Positions 16,832-27,032 of a stretch of 64,000 bases of DNA are shown in pieces. The notes under the pieces were generated by a model. The model saw only the letters and a list, made by a program, of their open reading frames with translations. It did no database searches and was not told where the DNA came from. The stretch spans positions 248,001-312,000 of the forward strand of contig NZ_SDAK01000001.1 of NCBI RefSeq assembly GCF_004210295.1, written 5' to 3'. The stretch comes from Lactococcus sp. S-13. Its GTDB lineage: Bacteria > Bacillota > Bacilli > Lactobacillales > Streptococcaceae. The translations under genes were made by a program, and so were the position numbers. Position 1 is the stretch's first letter. Each line of letters starts with the position of its first letter.

Positions 16832-16885
16832 ATGATGAACAAACATAACAAATTTTATTTTATCTTTATAAAGGATCCACACTAG
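16832..16885 (+). CDS. Phe/Tyr-rich attenuation leader peptide
   Basis: AGAGG at 16820 stands 7 bases before ATG 16832. The 17-codon frame reads MMNKHNKFYFIFIKDPH, with F-Y-F-I-F in a row, and stops at TAG 16883. Aromatic codons next to a hairpin series ahead of an aromatic-biosynthesis gene are the hallmark of ribosome-mediated attenuation (compare pheL of enterobacteria). The stop codon lies inside the first hairpin. Confidence 0.65.
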   Translation: MMNKHNKFYFIFIKDPH

Positions 16886-16976
16886 ACCTTGTCTAAATAT
16901 GTGGATCCCTCTTTGATGTCCGTTAGGTTTAAGTCATCTTGAGGATAAAAAAGACGTCCTCAATGGGCGTCTTTTT
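16873..16976 (+). promoter_or_regulatory. Attenuator hairpins upstream of DAHP synthase
   Basis: Hairpin A: GGATCCACA (16873-16881) with TGTGGATCC (16900-16908), plus an inner TAGAC/GTCTA. Terminator: AAAAAGACG-T-CC (16948-16959) with GG-G-CGTCTTTTT (16965-16976), loop of five. Competing pairings: CCTC/GATG (16908-16918) with CATC/GAGG (16935-16944), and GAGGA (16941-16945) with TCCTC (16957-16961), the latter destroying the terminator. A ribosome stalled on the F/Y codons would cover the left arm of hairpin A. Confidence 0.6.
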
Positions 16977-17069
16977 GTCGTTTAATCCACCACTGAAAGG
17001 GGAAATAAGTCCAAAAAATCAACCAACAGCAAACAACTAAAACTAAAAACAATCAATAAGGGAGAAACA

Positions 17070-18095
17070 ATGGTTTTCACAAAAGTAAGCGCAAATATCA
17101 ATATCAAACACCTCAAACAAACTAATCACCTCAACGAAGCACAAGAAGCTAAGAAAAAAGAACGGGACAAAGAATTAGAAGCGATCATCAAAGGCGAAGA
17201 TCAACGTCTTCTCCTTATCATTGGTCCTTGCTCTTCAGATAACGAAGCAGCTGTTCTCGAATACGCCCACCGACTTGCTAAATTACAAGAAGAAGTAAAA
17301 GATCGTATCTTCATTGTCATGCGTGTTTATACAGCAAAACCAAGAACAAATGGGGACGGTTATAAAGGCCTCATTCATGAACCAAGCGCCGATGGTCGCA
17401 CTGACCTCATCAATGGAATAAAAATGGTCCGCGATCTGCATTATAAAGTAATCACAGAAACAGGATTAACAACCGCAGATGAAATGCTCTATCCTGAAAA
17501 TCTTCCACTCGTCGATGATTTGGTAAGCTACTACGCAATAGGTGCCCGCTCCGTTGAAAATCAGCAACACCGTTTTGTTGCCTCAGGAATTGATGCGCCT
17601 ACGGGCTTGAAAAATCCTACATCTGGTAACTTAAACGTGATGTTCAATGGGGTTTACGCTGCTCAACAATCTCAAGATTTCCTTTTTGGCAATGCTGAAG
17701 TGAAAACCTCAGGAAATCCCTTTGCCCATATTATTTTGCGAGGTGGATTAGATGAAAACGGCAAAAATCATCCAAACTATTACACAGACAATCTATTAGA
17801 AGCAATCGAAATTTATGAAAAAATGGGCTTAAAAAATCCATTCATCGTTGTTGATACTAACCATGATAATTCTGGGAAGAAATATATGGAACAAATCCGT
17901 ATTGTTCGACAAACACTCATTAACCGCAATTGGGACACCCAAATCCATCAACATGTTAGAGGCTTCATGATTGAATCTTACTTAGAAGACGGTCGTCAGG
18001 ATCAACCAGATGTTTTCGGAAAATCAATCACCGACCCTTGCCTTGGTTGGGATAAAACTGAACAATTGATTAAAGAAATCTATAATACAAAATAA
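17070..18095 (+). CDS. aroF: 3-deoxy-7-phosphoheptulonate (DAHP) synthase, class I AroFGH type
   Basis: Condenses phosphoenolpyruvate and erythrose 4-phosphate in the first step of aromatic amino acid synthesis. 341 residues with LLLIIGPCSSDNE, the RVYTAKPRTNGDGYKG substrate motif, ARSVENQQHRFVASG, ILRGG and VVDTNHDNSGK (metal site), typical of the E. coli-like I-alpha subclass. AGGGAG precedes the ATG. The nature of the leader (Phe and Tyr codons) suggests control by charged tRNA-Phe/Tyr. Whether the enzyme is also feedback-inhibited by Phe or Tyr cannot be decided here. Symbol aroF used loosely; the paralogue (F, G or H) is not resolved. Confidence 0.92.
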   Translation: MVFTKVSANINIKHLKQTNHLNEAQEAKKKERDKELEAIIKGEDQRLLLIIGPCSSDNEAAVLEYAHRLAKLQEEVKDRIFIVMRVYTAKPRTNGDGYKGLIHEPSADGRTDLINGIKMVRDLHYKVITETGLTTADEMLYPENLPLVDDLVSYYAIGARSVENQQHRFVASGIDAPTGLKNPTSGNLNVMFNGVYAAQQSQDFLFGNAEVKTSGNPFAHIILRGGLDENGKNHPNYYTDNLLEAIEIYEKMGLKNPFIVVDTNHDNSGKKYMEQIRIVRQTLINRNWDTQIHQHVRGFMIESYLEDGRQDQPDVFGKSITDPCLGWDKTEQLIKEIYNTK

Positions 18096-18103
18096 AAAAT
18101 GCA

Positions 18104-18134
18104 AAAGATTATTCTATGAAATAATCTTTTTTTA
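18104..18134 (+). terminator. Terminator after DAHP synthase
   Basis: AAAGATTATT (18105-18114) with AATAATCTTT (18121-18130), loop CTATGA, followed by T residues. Beyond it, 18135-18500 is AT-rich with no gene that I can support. Confidence 0.8.
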
Positions 18135-18500
18135 TTGATAGAATTAGCCAAGAAAAAAGTTAAAAAATTCACAAACTTTAGCAAATAATATAAGTAACCT
18201 AAAGCTGGAAAAAAGGATAGAGATTTAGTAAATAACTCTCAAAAGCTTCAAAATTAGCAATAATTATCAGCAACATACTTAATACCCCATTTCTGATTAA
18301 GTTATTCATTTTTATTCAATTTATTCAATCAGTCAGCGATTATCCGAGAAAAAATCAAGCCAAAAAATATAAATTCAAGTAGAAAAAAATATTTTTGAAG
18401 TTTCTAGCCACAAAAAAAGAAAAAATAGCACACAGAATGATAATCGTCCATAGGGCATAAATGGAGAAATTCAGCCTATTCTCAAGATAGCTAATAACAA

Positions 18501-18531
18501 GTGTTCGGAAAATAAGTATTTTAAGTGAAGT
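18501..18531 (+). other. Candidate dif-type XerS recombination site
   Basis: The 31 bases beginning GTGTTCGGAAAATAAG have a left half TTCGGAAAA, an AT-rich centre and a right half TTTT...TGAA. It lies 17 bases ahead of xerS, where the atypical 31-bp dif(SL) site of streptococci and lactococci is known to sit. I recall the consensus only roughly, so the exact borders are tentative. Confidence 0.35.
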
Positions 18532-18532
18532 A

Positions 18533-18541
18533 TGATATAAT
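18533..18541 (+). promoter_or_regulatory. Extended -10 promoter of xerS, leaderless geometry
   Basis: TGA-TATAAT (hexamer 18536-18541); seven bases on from its last T is the A of ATG 18548. No ribosome binding site; the promoter abuts the candidate dif site. Confidence 0.6.
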
Positions 18542-18547
18542 AGAATT

Positions 18548-19618
18548 ATGAATAAAACACTCCTCCTTCAACACATTGAAAATGAAAAAGCATTGATGCC
18601 TTGGTTTGTCTTGGAATACATCCACTCAATGAATGTCATCAATCGTTCTCCAGCCACCTTGTATGAGTATCTTAAAGAATATCACCGTTTCTTTGATTGG
18701 TTAATTGATTCAAATATTGTTGATAAGGCTAACTTCAAAGACATCCCTATCGAAGTTCTTGAACACCTCAAAAAATCTGAAATAGAGAGTTACATCATCT
18801 ACTTGCGTGAACGTCCAAAAATGACAAGTAAGACCACACAGTACGGTGTCAGTCAAAAAACAATTAATCGAACAATCTCTGCCTTATCCAGCTTATTTAA
18901 TTATCTTACTAGAGAAACTGAAAACGAGGAAGGTGAACCCTACTTCTACCGTAATGTCATGGATAAAATCAAGACAATAAAAGAAACTCAAACTCTTAGA
19001 CAACAAGCGGCAAATATTAAGGAAAAGCTCTTTCTCGGTGAAGAAACCCAAGAGTTTCTTGATTATATTGACCAAATTTACGAAACAACACTATCTCAGC
19101 GTGCATTAGCTAGTTTCAAAAAAAATAAAGAACGAGATTTAGCAATTATTGCTTTGATGCTTGCATCGGGTTTGCGTTTATCAGAATGTACCAATGCAGA
19201 CCTACAAAACCTCAATTTAAACACCTTAGTGATTGAAGTAATCAGAAAAGGTGGGAAAAAAGACGCCGTCAATATTGCCCCATTTGCTAAACCTTATTTG
19301 GAACAATACTTAAACATTCGTAAGGCACGCTACAATGCCTTAAAAGATGACAAAGCCCTTTTTCTCAGCACTTATAAAGGCGTCGCCAACCGGATTGATA
19401 ATCGAACAGTTGAAAATTTAGTTTCCAAATATTCAGCAAGCTTTAAGATAAAAATTACTCCCCACAAGCTTCGCCACACGCTTGCCACAAGACTTTATGC
19501 TGAAACAAAATCTCAGGCTTTAGTTGGAACGCAGCTCGGGCATAAAAACACTGCAACAACGGATATCTATACCCATATCATCAATGATGAAAACCAAAAA
19601 GCCCTAGACAAACTTTAA
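18548..19618 (+). CDS. xerS: Tyrosine recombinase XerS
   Basis: Resolves chromosome dimers at dif with FtsK; streptococci and lactococci use this single recombinase instead of XerC/XerD. 356 residues: an N-terminal SAM-like DNA-binding domain (about 1-160) and a catalytic domain with Arg in ASGLRLSE, Lys in VIRKGGKKD, the H-x-L-R-H box [11 protein letters not shown], His in LGHKNTATT and the nucleophilic Tyr in DIYTHI. The length fits XerS. Upstream lies a site resembling dif, and the direction of neighbouring genes reverses here. The start has no ribosome binding site. Confidence 0.9.
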   Translation: MNKTLLLQHIENEKALMPWFVLEYIHSMNVINRSPATLYEYLKEYHRFFDWLIDSNIVDKANFKDIPIEVLEHLKKSEIESYIIYLRERPKMTSKTTQYGVSQKTINRTISALSSLFNYLTRETENEEGEPYFYRNVMDKIKTIKETQTLRQQAANIKEKLFLGEETQEFLDYIDQIYETTLSQRALASFKKNKERDLAIIALMLASGLRLSECTNADLQNLNLNTLVIEVIRKGGKKDAVNIAPFAKPYLEQYLNIRKARYNALKDDKALFLSTYKGVANRIDNRTVENLVSKYSASFKIKITPHKLRHTLATRLYAETKSQALVGTQLGHKNTATTDIYTHIINDENQKALDKL

Positions 19619-19622
19619 AAAG

Positions 19623-19653
19623 AAAAAACTGTGAGAAATACTCGCAGTTTTTT
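19623..19653. terminator. Bidirectional terminator between xerS and aldR
   Basis: AAAAAACTG-T-GAG (19623-19635) pairs with CTC-G-CAGTTTTTT (19641-19653). A-rich and T-rich arms suit both converging genes. Confidence 0.8.
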
Positions 19654-19667
19654 TAGTTTAGAAAAAT

Positions 19668-20048
19668 TTAAGCTTTAACCTCGGCAATCACCTCAATCTC
19701 CACCAAAGCTCCTTTAGGAAGCCCTGCTACGCCAACTGCAGAACGAGCAGGAAACTTCGTTCCAAAAGCTTGAGCATAAACTTCATTAAATTTAGCAAAC
19801 TCATCAATATGAGCCAAAAAACAAGTGGTTTTAATAACATGGTCAAAATCAGAATTTCCAGCCTTTAGCAAAGCAGCAATATTTTTCATCACTTGCTCTG
19901 TTTGAAGCTCAATCGTTTCCCCCACCAACTCGCCACTGATAGGATCTAAGGCAATTTGTCCTGAAGCATATAACACTCCATTAACAATTTTACCTTGAAC
20001 ATAAGGCCCTATTGCCTTCGGTGCATCTTCCGTAGAAATAATTTCCAT
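19668..20048 (-). CDS. aldR: RidA (YjgF/UK114) family enamine/imine deaminase, AldR of lactococci
   Basis: 126 residues, the normal RidA length, with APKAIGPYVQG, NGVLYASGQIALDP, the catalytic Arg in FPARSAVGVAGLPKGALVEIEV and the C-terminal Glu. RidA proteins hydrolyse the reactive 2-aminoacrylate/2-aminocrotonate released by threonine/serine dehydratase, which fits the nearby ilvA. In L. lactis the gene behind aldB is named aldR and was first described as affecting aldB. A good ribosome binding site (AAGGAAACTTTA) precedes the ATG; it lies 38 bases after aldB in the same direction. Confidence 0.88.
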   Translation of the reverse strand: MEIISTEDAPKAIGPYVQGKIVNGVLYASGQIALDPISGELVGETIELQTEQVMKNIAALLKAGNSDFDHVIKTTCFLAHIDEFAKFNEVYAQAFGTKFPARSAVGVAGLPKGALVEIEVIAEVKA

Positions 20049-20086
20049 TAAAGTTTCCTTTCTATTTTAATAATCAAAGTATGTGT

Positions 20087-20797
20087 TTATTCCGCAATAT
20101 CAATATCTTTTTTAAGTTCCTCAATATCAAGGTCAGCAAATAAAAACTTACGATCTTGCACAGGGAAAGACTGATTAAGCTGGTCAATTGCCCCAATCTC
20201 AACCTTACCATTTTCCATAACAAAATCCAAAACGTGCCCCCCGAAAGTATGATCGTCGCTGATAAAATGAAGATGATAACCAGCCACACTCACTCCGTGA
20301 AACATTTTAGGCGTCCAAATTCCAACAATTGTTCCTTGTACATTTTCTTCAAAATACTCAGGTTGATGCTGCGACACATCAACAAATTTTGTGCCCTCTT
20401 TAGCACGAGGGATCATTCTTACATGAATTTTTGAGAATAGACCTTCAATCTTAATTGAACGAAATAAATTTTGACCGTCAAAATAACTTTCCATACGCTC
20501 TTCAAGCTCTTTATCAGTAGCCGCAAAGCGTTGTTTAAAAGTTACCTCTGCTCGGTGATGGACAACAGCAGCATAGGGCACACGCACATCTTCTTCAAGC
20601 TCAGTAATCGTTTTATCTCCCTTAGCCTGATAAGCCTTTCCATCAAGAATAATTAGCTCACCATCAATCGAATCTAAAGTTCCGATTCCCAAATCGCCAT
20701 GTTTTAATAGTTCACCAATGGTCATTGTACCCTCGTAAAGCCCCGACATCAAAGCCCCTAGAGTATTATATTGAAAAAGTTGCGTAATTTCTGACAT
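20087..20797 (-). CDS. aldB: Alpha-acetolactate decarboxylase
   Basis: Converts 2-acetolactate to acetoin, draining excess intermediate from the Val/Leu pathway and from pyruvate overflow. 236 residues with the zinc ligands in YHLHFISDDHTFGGHVLDF, plus FQYNTLGALMSGLYEG and the conserved acid in DLGIGTLDSIDGE. In L. lactis aldB directly follows ilvA; here 3.4 kb of other DNA separates them and aldB has its own promoter (20837-20845). AAAGGGGAAATT stands before the ATG. Confidence 0.93.
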   Translation of the reverse strand: MSEITQLFQYNTLGALMSGLYEGTMTIGELLKHGDLGIGTLDSIDGELIILDGKAYQAKGDKTITELEEDVRVPYAAVVHHRAEVTFKQRFAATDKELEERMESYFDGQNLFRSIKIEGLFSKIHVRMIPRAKEGTKFVDVSQHQPEYFEENVQGTIVGIWTPKMFHGVSVAGYHLHFISDDHTFGGHVLDFVMENGKVEIGAIDQLNQSFPVQDRKFLFADLDIEELKKDIDIAE

Positions 20798-20836
20798 ATA
20801 ATTTCCCCTTTTTTAACTAAAAGATTATCTGTTTCA

Positions 20837-20845
20837 ATTATAGCA
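20837..20845 (-). promoter_or_regulatory. aldB promoter (extended -10)
   Basis: TGC-TATAAT read on the - strand. It lies at the junction with the inserted transporter DNA. From 20880 to 21120 I see no gene. Confidence 0.55.
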
Positions 20846-21120
20846 AAAAGCACCTACTTTTTGTATAACCACCTCCTAAGTAATGTACTTGCTGATATCT
20901 TTATTTTTTTGATCCCCCTTTAATTTTGGTATTTTCTTATTTTTATAATTTTTTCTTCCAGATGAAAGTGCCATTATTATACCTTTTCATCGATTTCATC
21001 GTTATACCATACCATGATATATTTTTTTAATTGAGAATCTATACTAGCTTCAATATAATATCTTGCAAAAAAATAAAAGCAATTATTTCTAATTGACTTT
21101 TGTTTTTTTGCTCTTAGAAA

Positions 21121-22062
21121 CTATTTAGCAAGTCCATTATAAATTTGATCCAAATTCCATTTCATCATCCGGTAATAGCTGTCACCATTTTCTCCTTTTT
21201 TTGCCACTGAATCTGTAAAAATTGTTGAATAGATTGGAATTCCTGTATCCTTAGAGATTGTTTTCATTGGTCGACTATCAACACTGCTTTCCACAAAAAG
21301 GGATTTGAGTTCAGTAGCTCTTAACTTTCTAACTAAAGTTTTTATTTGGTCTGGTGTACCTTCTTCCTCAGTATTGATCTCCCAGATGTAAGCAGATGGA
21401 ATATTGTAAGCTTTAGAAAAATATTTAAAACATCCCTCACTTGTTACAATCACCTTTTTATTTTCAGGTATTAAAGAAAATTTAGATTTCGCTTGCTGAT
21501 CAAGATTAGATAATTTTTTAACGTATTTATCTAAATTATTTTTATAAAAATCCTTATTAGCTGAATCTTTTTTAGATAACTGTTGTTCAATATTTTTTGC
21601 ATAAATAATCCCATTCTCTAAATTGAGCCAAGCGTGTGGATCTTCTTTTCCTTCAGTGTTCTTTCCTTCAAGATAAATGACATCAACTCCAGTACTTACA
21701 GGAAAATAGTCAGTATTTTCTTTTTTATTTGCATTATTTACTAGTTTTGTAAACCAGGCATTTCCACCTGTTTCCAAGTTTAAACCATTATAAAATATTA
21801 AATCTGCTCGAGAAGTTTTTTGAACATCTACAGGCAATGGCTCGTATTCATGCGGATTTTTTCCAACGGGAACTATACTATGCAAGTTAATTTTATCCTC
21901 AGCAATATTTTTTGTAATATCTGCCAAAATAGAGTTAGTCACAACCACATTTAATTTTTTATCTGTTACTTGGTCTGTTTTTTTATTTGAACAACCTACT
22001 AGAAAAACGATAGCACCTAGTGCTATAAAAGTTATCAATATATTTTTATGTTTTTTGATCAT
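21121..22062 (-). CDS. psaA: Metal-binding lipoprotein of Mn/Zn ABC transporter (PsaA/MtsA family)
   Basis: Substrate-binding lipoprotein of cluster A-I. Signal peptide with lipobox FLVGC, then [19 protein letters not shown], a Glu in [17 protein letters not shown] and Asp in IFTDSVA. These are the His-His-Glu-Asp metal ligands of the PsaA/ScaA/MtsA group. The sequence reads very close to streptococcal Mn-binding homologues, so manganese is the likeliest ion. ATG 22062 overlaps the end of the permease gene, so translation is probably coupled. Gene order on the strand is ATPase, permease, lipoprotein. Confidence 0.88.
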   Translation of the reverse strand: MIKKHKNILITFIALGAIVFLVGCSNKKTDQVTDKKLNVVVTNSILADITKNIAEDKINLHSIVPVGKNPHEYEPLPVDVQKTSRADLIFYNGLNLETGGNAWFTKLVNNANKKENTDYFPVSTGVDVIYLEGKNTEGKEDPHAWLNLENGIIYAKNIEQQLSKKDSANKDFYKNNLDKYVKKLSNLDQQAKSKFSLIPENKKVIVTSEGCFKYFSKAYNIPSAYIWEINTEEEGTPDQIKTLVRKLRATELKSLFVESSVDSRPMKTISKDTGIPIYSTIFTDSVAKKGENGDSYYRMMKWNLDQIYNGLAK

Positions 22063-22900
22063 CAATTTTAACTTTCTTTTTTATAAAATTTTGTTTTGGT
22101 GAAACTAAAAAACTAATTGCAAAAATAACAGCTGAAGTAATAACAATGCTTGAACCAACAGCAATATTAAAGCTATAACCTATAAATAAACCTAAAACGG
22201 AAGAACTTGCCCCTATTGATGAAGAAAGAATTATCATTTTCTTCAAGCTATTAGTATATAAATATGCTGTTGCCGCTGGCGTAATTAACATGGCAACGAT
22301 TAAAATAGTTCCCACACTTTGCATTGCAGTTACGGATACTAGCGTCAATAGAACCATCAAAAGGTAGTGATAAAAATTAACACTCATTCCAATTGCTTTT
22401 GCCATCAATGGATCAAATGATGTGATTAAAAGCTCCTTGAAAAATAGAACAATGGCTAGTAGGACAGCTACCGACACACCTATTGTTAACCATTTATCAA
22501 TATCTTGTACTGCTAAAATATTACCAAAAAGGATATGGAATAAATCCGTCGAGCTGTTGGCAATTCCAATTAAAATAACTCCTAAAGCTAGAAAGGAACT
22601 AAATGTAATTCCGATTGCAGTATCTCCTTTAATAATACTGTTGTTTTTTATGAAAGTAATAATTACTGATGATAGTAATCCAAAAATGATTGCCCCTACA
22701 AAGAAATTTATTCCTAAAATATAGGAGATAGCAACACCAGGAAGTACTGCATGGGAAATAGCATCACCCATCAAGGACATTCCTCTTAAAATGATGAAAC
22801 AACCCACCGCTCCTGAAACTATACCTATTACAACTGCTGTAACTAAAGCGTTTTGTAAAAAATGAAACTCATATAAACCATTTATAAAATTCTGTATCAT
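22046..22900 (-). CDS. psaC: Mn/Zn ABC transporter permease
   Basis: 284-residue ABC-3 family membrane protein with about 8-9 helices, including [23 protein letters not shown], the hallmark loop contacting the ATPase, and [17 protein letters not shown]. Forms the channel for the metal delivered by PsaA. AGGAAT precedes the ATG; 7 bases separate it from the ATPase gene, and it overlaps psaA at its end. Like its partners it is more AT-rich than the flanking ilv and ald genes. Confidence 0.88.
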   Translation of the reverse strand: MIQNFINGLYEFHFLQNALVTAVVIGIVSGAVGCFIILRGMSLMGDAISHAVLPGVAISYILGINFFVGAIIFGLLSSVIITFIKNNSIIKGDTAIGITFSSFLALGVILIGIANSSTDLFHILFGNILAVQDIDKWLTIGVSVAVLLAIVLFFKELLITSFDPLMAKAIGMSVNFYHYLLMVLLTLVSVTAMQSVGTILIVAMLITPAATAYLYTNSLKKMIILSSSIGASSSVLGLFIGYSFNIAVGSSIVITSAVIFAISFLVSPKQNFIKKKVKIDDQKT

Positions 22901-22907
22901 TTGATTC

Positions 22908-23621
22908 CTAATCTCCTATAAAAATATTATCTCCGTATGCTGCTTTTAAATTTTGGGGATTGAAACTATCTTTTATTGGTCCATATGAGATTAATTCTCT
23001 ATTCAAAATAATGATATCATCAAAATATTCGTTTACTTTGCTTAAGTCATGGTGCACAATTAATATCGTTTTCCCTTGATTTTTCAAATCTTTAAGAATA
23101 TCAATGATAATTCTTTCACTTATTGAATCAATTCCCACGAAAGGTTCATCTAAAAATATAAAATCTGCTTCTTGAACTAGACATCGTGCTAATAAAACCC
23201 TTTGAAACTGTCCACCAGAAAGCTCACCTATTTGTCTATTTTCGTAATCTAATAAATTAACTTTATCTAATGCTTTAGATACTCTTGACCATTCATTAAT
23301 CCCAAGCTTCTGAAATAGCTTTAAGCTCGTATAAGTTCCAAGTGATACGCACTCCTTTACCTTGATAGGAAAAGTTGGATCAATATCACTTTTCTGTTCT
23401 ACATAAGCTATATTTTTTAATTGTTTTCTACTCTCTTCACCATTTATTAGTGTTTCCCCAGTATGAGGAATAACGTTAAGAATAGCCTTAATCAGTGTTG
23501 ATTTACCCGCACCGTTTGGCCCGATAATTCCAGTAATTTTGCCGGGTTTCACTTTTAATCTAATATCTGATAATACTTTGATTTCATTATAAAATACATT
23601 TATACCATTAATGTTTATCAT
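22908..23621 (-). CDS. psaB: Mn/Zn ABC transporter ATP-binding protein
   Basis: About 237 residues. Walker A GIIGPNGAGKSTLIKA, signature LSGGQFQRVLLARCL, Walker B ADFIFLDEPFVGID and the H-loop LIVHHDLSKV are all present. Start set at 23621 because AAGGAAG stands just ahead; the open frame continues upstream to 23714 but runs through the promoter. First gene of the metal-transport operon. Confidence 0.88.
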   Translation of the reverse strand: MININGINVFYNEIKVLSDIRLKVKPGKITGIIGPNGAGKSTLIKAILNVIPHTGETLINGEESRKQLKNIAYVEQKSDIDPTFPIKVKECVSLGTYTSLKLFQKLGINEWSRVSKALDKVNLLDYENRQIGELSGGQFQRVLLARCLVQEADFIFLDEPFVGIDSISERIIIDILKDLKNQGKTILIVHHDLSKVNEYFDDIIILNRELISYGPIKDSFNPQNLKAAYGDNIFIGD

Positions 23622-23685
23622 TGCTTCTTCCTTAAAGTGTGATATGCTAAATAACATATGAAAATTAAATAGCACTTCTAAACAA

Positions 23686-23714
23686 ATTATAGCATTGACT
23701 AATTTTATAATCAA
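23686..23714 (-). promoter_or_regulatory. Promoter of the metal-transport operon
   Basis: TTGATT (23714-23709), 17-base spacer, extended TGC-TATAAT (hexamer 23691-23686). A DtxR-type repressor site would be expected here, but I cannot point to one with confidence. Confidence 0.6.
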
Positions 23715-23955
23715 TATATTTCATGTAAGCTATCAATAACTTAACCTGAATAATATATCATAAAAAATATCTATCTTTATTCTGATAATTTTATATTACA
23801 AAAAATTAATTGGTTTTTTAAGAGATTCAGTATACCCTTCATTTTTCGGATGCTCTTATTGTCTAGATATTAGGAGGAGCTTTACTCTGGAGCTATGCTA
23901 TAATATTTTCAATCAGCATTAAAAAGGAATTCTTTTTATGGGAGAAATCAAGCAT

Positions 23956-24090
23956 ATGGCGACGAATTAAGACGAATTAAAAAGTCTGTTTGACCATTAC
24001 CTTGAAGGTAAAACTCAAACAGACTTCTGCCGTGACTAGGGTGTCTCCGGTGCTGCACTTTTTAAATGGGTCATCGGTCAGACAATTCTA
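23956..24090 (+). pseudogene. Degenerate transposase N-terminus
   Basis: From ATG 23956 the frame reads MATN-stop-DELKSLFDHYLEGKTQTDFCRD-stop-GVSGAALFKWVIGQ. This is the helix-turn-helix pattern of many transposase OrfA proteins (Q..FC...GVS..TLFKW), with a stop codon where Trp is usual. A tandem 10-base duplication GACGAATTAA causes or adjoins the first stop. No intact IS ends were found. It marks one edge of the inserted metal-transport block. The rest of 23715-24168 holds nothing I can identify. Confidence 0.5.
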
Positions 24091-24168
24091 TCCTCGCTAC
24101 ATTTTTCTATTATCTATCCATTATTTATTTTATTTGCTTATAAATCTAAAAAAAATGGTTTTTATATT

Positions 24169-25419
24169 TTACACAAGGAGTTCATAAAGGCTTTCATTAC
24201 CATGCAAGTTCACATAATGCGTATCAAATTCCTCAATCCGTTCAATTAAAGCATCGTAATCATTACGGTCAGCCAACAAAACTCCAACTAAGCATGGGCC
24301 TTTTCCCTTATCTGCACGCTTAATATACTCGAAACGTGTGATGTCATCATTTGGGCCTAAAATATCACTGACAAAAGTTCTTAAGGCTCCCGGTCTTTGA
24401 GGAAAGTTAATGACAAAATAATGTTTTAGACCTTCATAAACCAAAGCACGTTCTTCAATTTCTTGCATTCGACTAATATCATTATTTCCACCGCTCACAA
24501 TGCAAACAATATTTTTACCTTTAATTTCATCTTTGATAAGTTCAAGAGCGGCCACTGATGTTGCACCAGCAGGCTCAGCAACAATCCCTAACTTAGAATA
24601 TAACTCTAAAATCGTCTGTGAAATTAATCCTTCATCAACAGAAAGCAAACGCTTTACTTTATCCTTGATGAGGTGGTAAGTCTTTTGTCCTGCTGTTGCT
24701 ACAGCAATTCCATCTGCGAATTTATCGATGTGTTCTAAAGTCACGGGATGACCAGAGGCAAAAGCCGCTTTCATGCTAGTTGCTCCTTTAGCTTCTACGC
24801 CAACTATTTCCGCTTTTGGGAAGCACTCAGAAGCATAAGCTGTAATACCAGCAATTAAGCCCCCTCCTCCGATTTGGACAAGAACTTGATCAATATCGAT
24901 ATTAAGCGCTTTGGACTGATCAAAAATTTCTAGTGCAACTGTTCCTTGCCCAGCAATAACATGGTCATTATCAAAAGGGTCAATGAATGGCTTTTTCTCC
25001 TTGCTAGAAAAAAGCTTAGCAGCCTGCGCAGATTCATCGAAAGTATCGCCAATTAAACGGATGTCCACATGATCTCCACCAAAAAAGCGAACTTGTGATA
25101 TTTTTTGGTTTGGAGTTGTAACAGGCATAAAAATTGTAGCCCCGATATTTAGCTGGTTCGCAGCAAAAGCGACGCCCTGAGCGTGATTTCCCGCGCTTGC
25201 ACAAACTACACCTTGTTTTCTTTGCTCACTACTCAATTGACTAATAGAATAATATGCTCCACGAAGTTTGAAAGAACGTACACGTTGCAAGTTTTCTTCT
25301 TTTAGATATATATTTGCTTGGTATTTTTCTGATAAATAAGGATCAAACTGCAAAGGCGTTTTTACAACAATTGTTTTGAGCACTTCATAAGCTTGTTTAA
25401 CATCTTTTGCTGATACCAT
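24169..25419 (-). CDS. ilvA: Threonine dehydratase (biosynthetic)
   Basis: PLP enzyme making 2-oxobutanoate from threonine for isoleucine synthesis. 416 residues. The PLP lysine is in RSFKLRGAYYS, the phosphate loop is VQIGGGGLIAG, SAGNHAQGVAFAA is present and the C-terminal ACT-like regulatory domain (YFVINFPQRPGALRTFV) is single, the short form usual in Firmicutes. Last gene of ilvDBNCA in this window. Its product can yield enamines that the RidA protein 4 kb away removes. Confidence 0.94.
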   Translation of the reverse strand: MVSAKDVKQAYEVLKTIVVKTPLQFDPYLSEKYQANIYLKEENLQRVRSFKLRGAYYSISQLSSEQRKQGVVCASAGNHAQGVAFAANQLNIGATIFMPVTTPNQKISQVRFFGGDHVDIRLIGDTFDESAQAAKLFSSKEKKPFIDPFDNDHVIAGQGTVALEIFDQSKALNIDIDQVLVQIGGGGLIAGITAYASECFPKAEIVGVEAKGATSMKAAFASGHPVTLEHIDKFADGIAVATAGQKTYHLIKDKVKRLLSVDEGLISQTILELYSKLGIVAEPAGATSVAALELIKDEIKGKNIVCIVSGGNNDISRMQEIEERALVYEGLKHYFVINFPQRPGALRTFVSDILGPNDDITRFEYIKRADKGKGPCLVGVLLADRNDYDALIERIEEFDTHYVNLHGNESLYELLV

Positions 25420-25486
25420 TTAAAAACCTCCTAGAAAAACGGCACAAAAGTACCGTCGCTTTTTATTTTTTAGTATCCAAAATCTA

Positions 25487-26533
<1,047 letters not shown>

Positions 26534-26555
26534 TTATTTGTTAACTTATTTAAAT

Positions 26556-27032
26556 TTAGCCACGCTCGAAGCCTGCACTACCTGTCCGAGCCATATTTAG
26601 AATGCCATAAGGACTAACAACATCAATAAGTGCTTCGATTTTTGCTGAATCACCCGTTAATTGAATGGTGACATTTTCCAGGTTGACATCAACCACATTT
26701 ACTCTAAAAGGTTCAATCATTGTAAAAATTTCTGCCCTAATGGTCGGTGGAGCTGATACTTTAATCAAGACGACTTCACGTTCTACATGAGGCAAATCTG
26801 TAATATCAGCTACTTCAATCACATCTATTAAGCGATTTAATTGTTTAATGATTTGTTCTACTTCATCAAGATGATCAACTTCAATAACAAAAGTGGTATG
26901 AGTTAAGTCTTGACTTTCAGTAACCCCAGCGGTAATTGAGAGAATATTCACTTGCCTCCGATTGAGAACGGCGGTAAATCGATTCATAATTCCTGTCACA
27001 TTATGAAGTTTTGCGATAATCATTCTACGCAT
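26556..27032 (-). CDS. ilvN: Acetolactate synthase small (regulatory) subunit
   Basis: 158-residue ACT-domain subunit (NVTGIMNRFTAVLNRRQVNILSI) giving valine feedback to the catalytic subunit. AGGAGG precedes ATG 27032, which overlaps the end of ilvB by 8 bases, so coupling is likely. Confidence 0.93.
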   Translation of the reverse strand: MRRMIIAKLHNVTGIMNRFTAVLNRRQVNILSITAGVTESQDLTHTTFVIEVDHLDEVEQIIKQLNRLIDVIEVADITDLPHVEREVVLIKVSAPPTIRAEIFTMIEPFRVNVVDVNLENVTIQLTGDSAKIEALIDVVSPYGILNMARTGSAGFERG

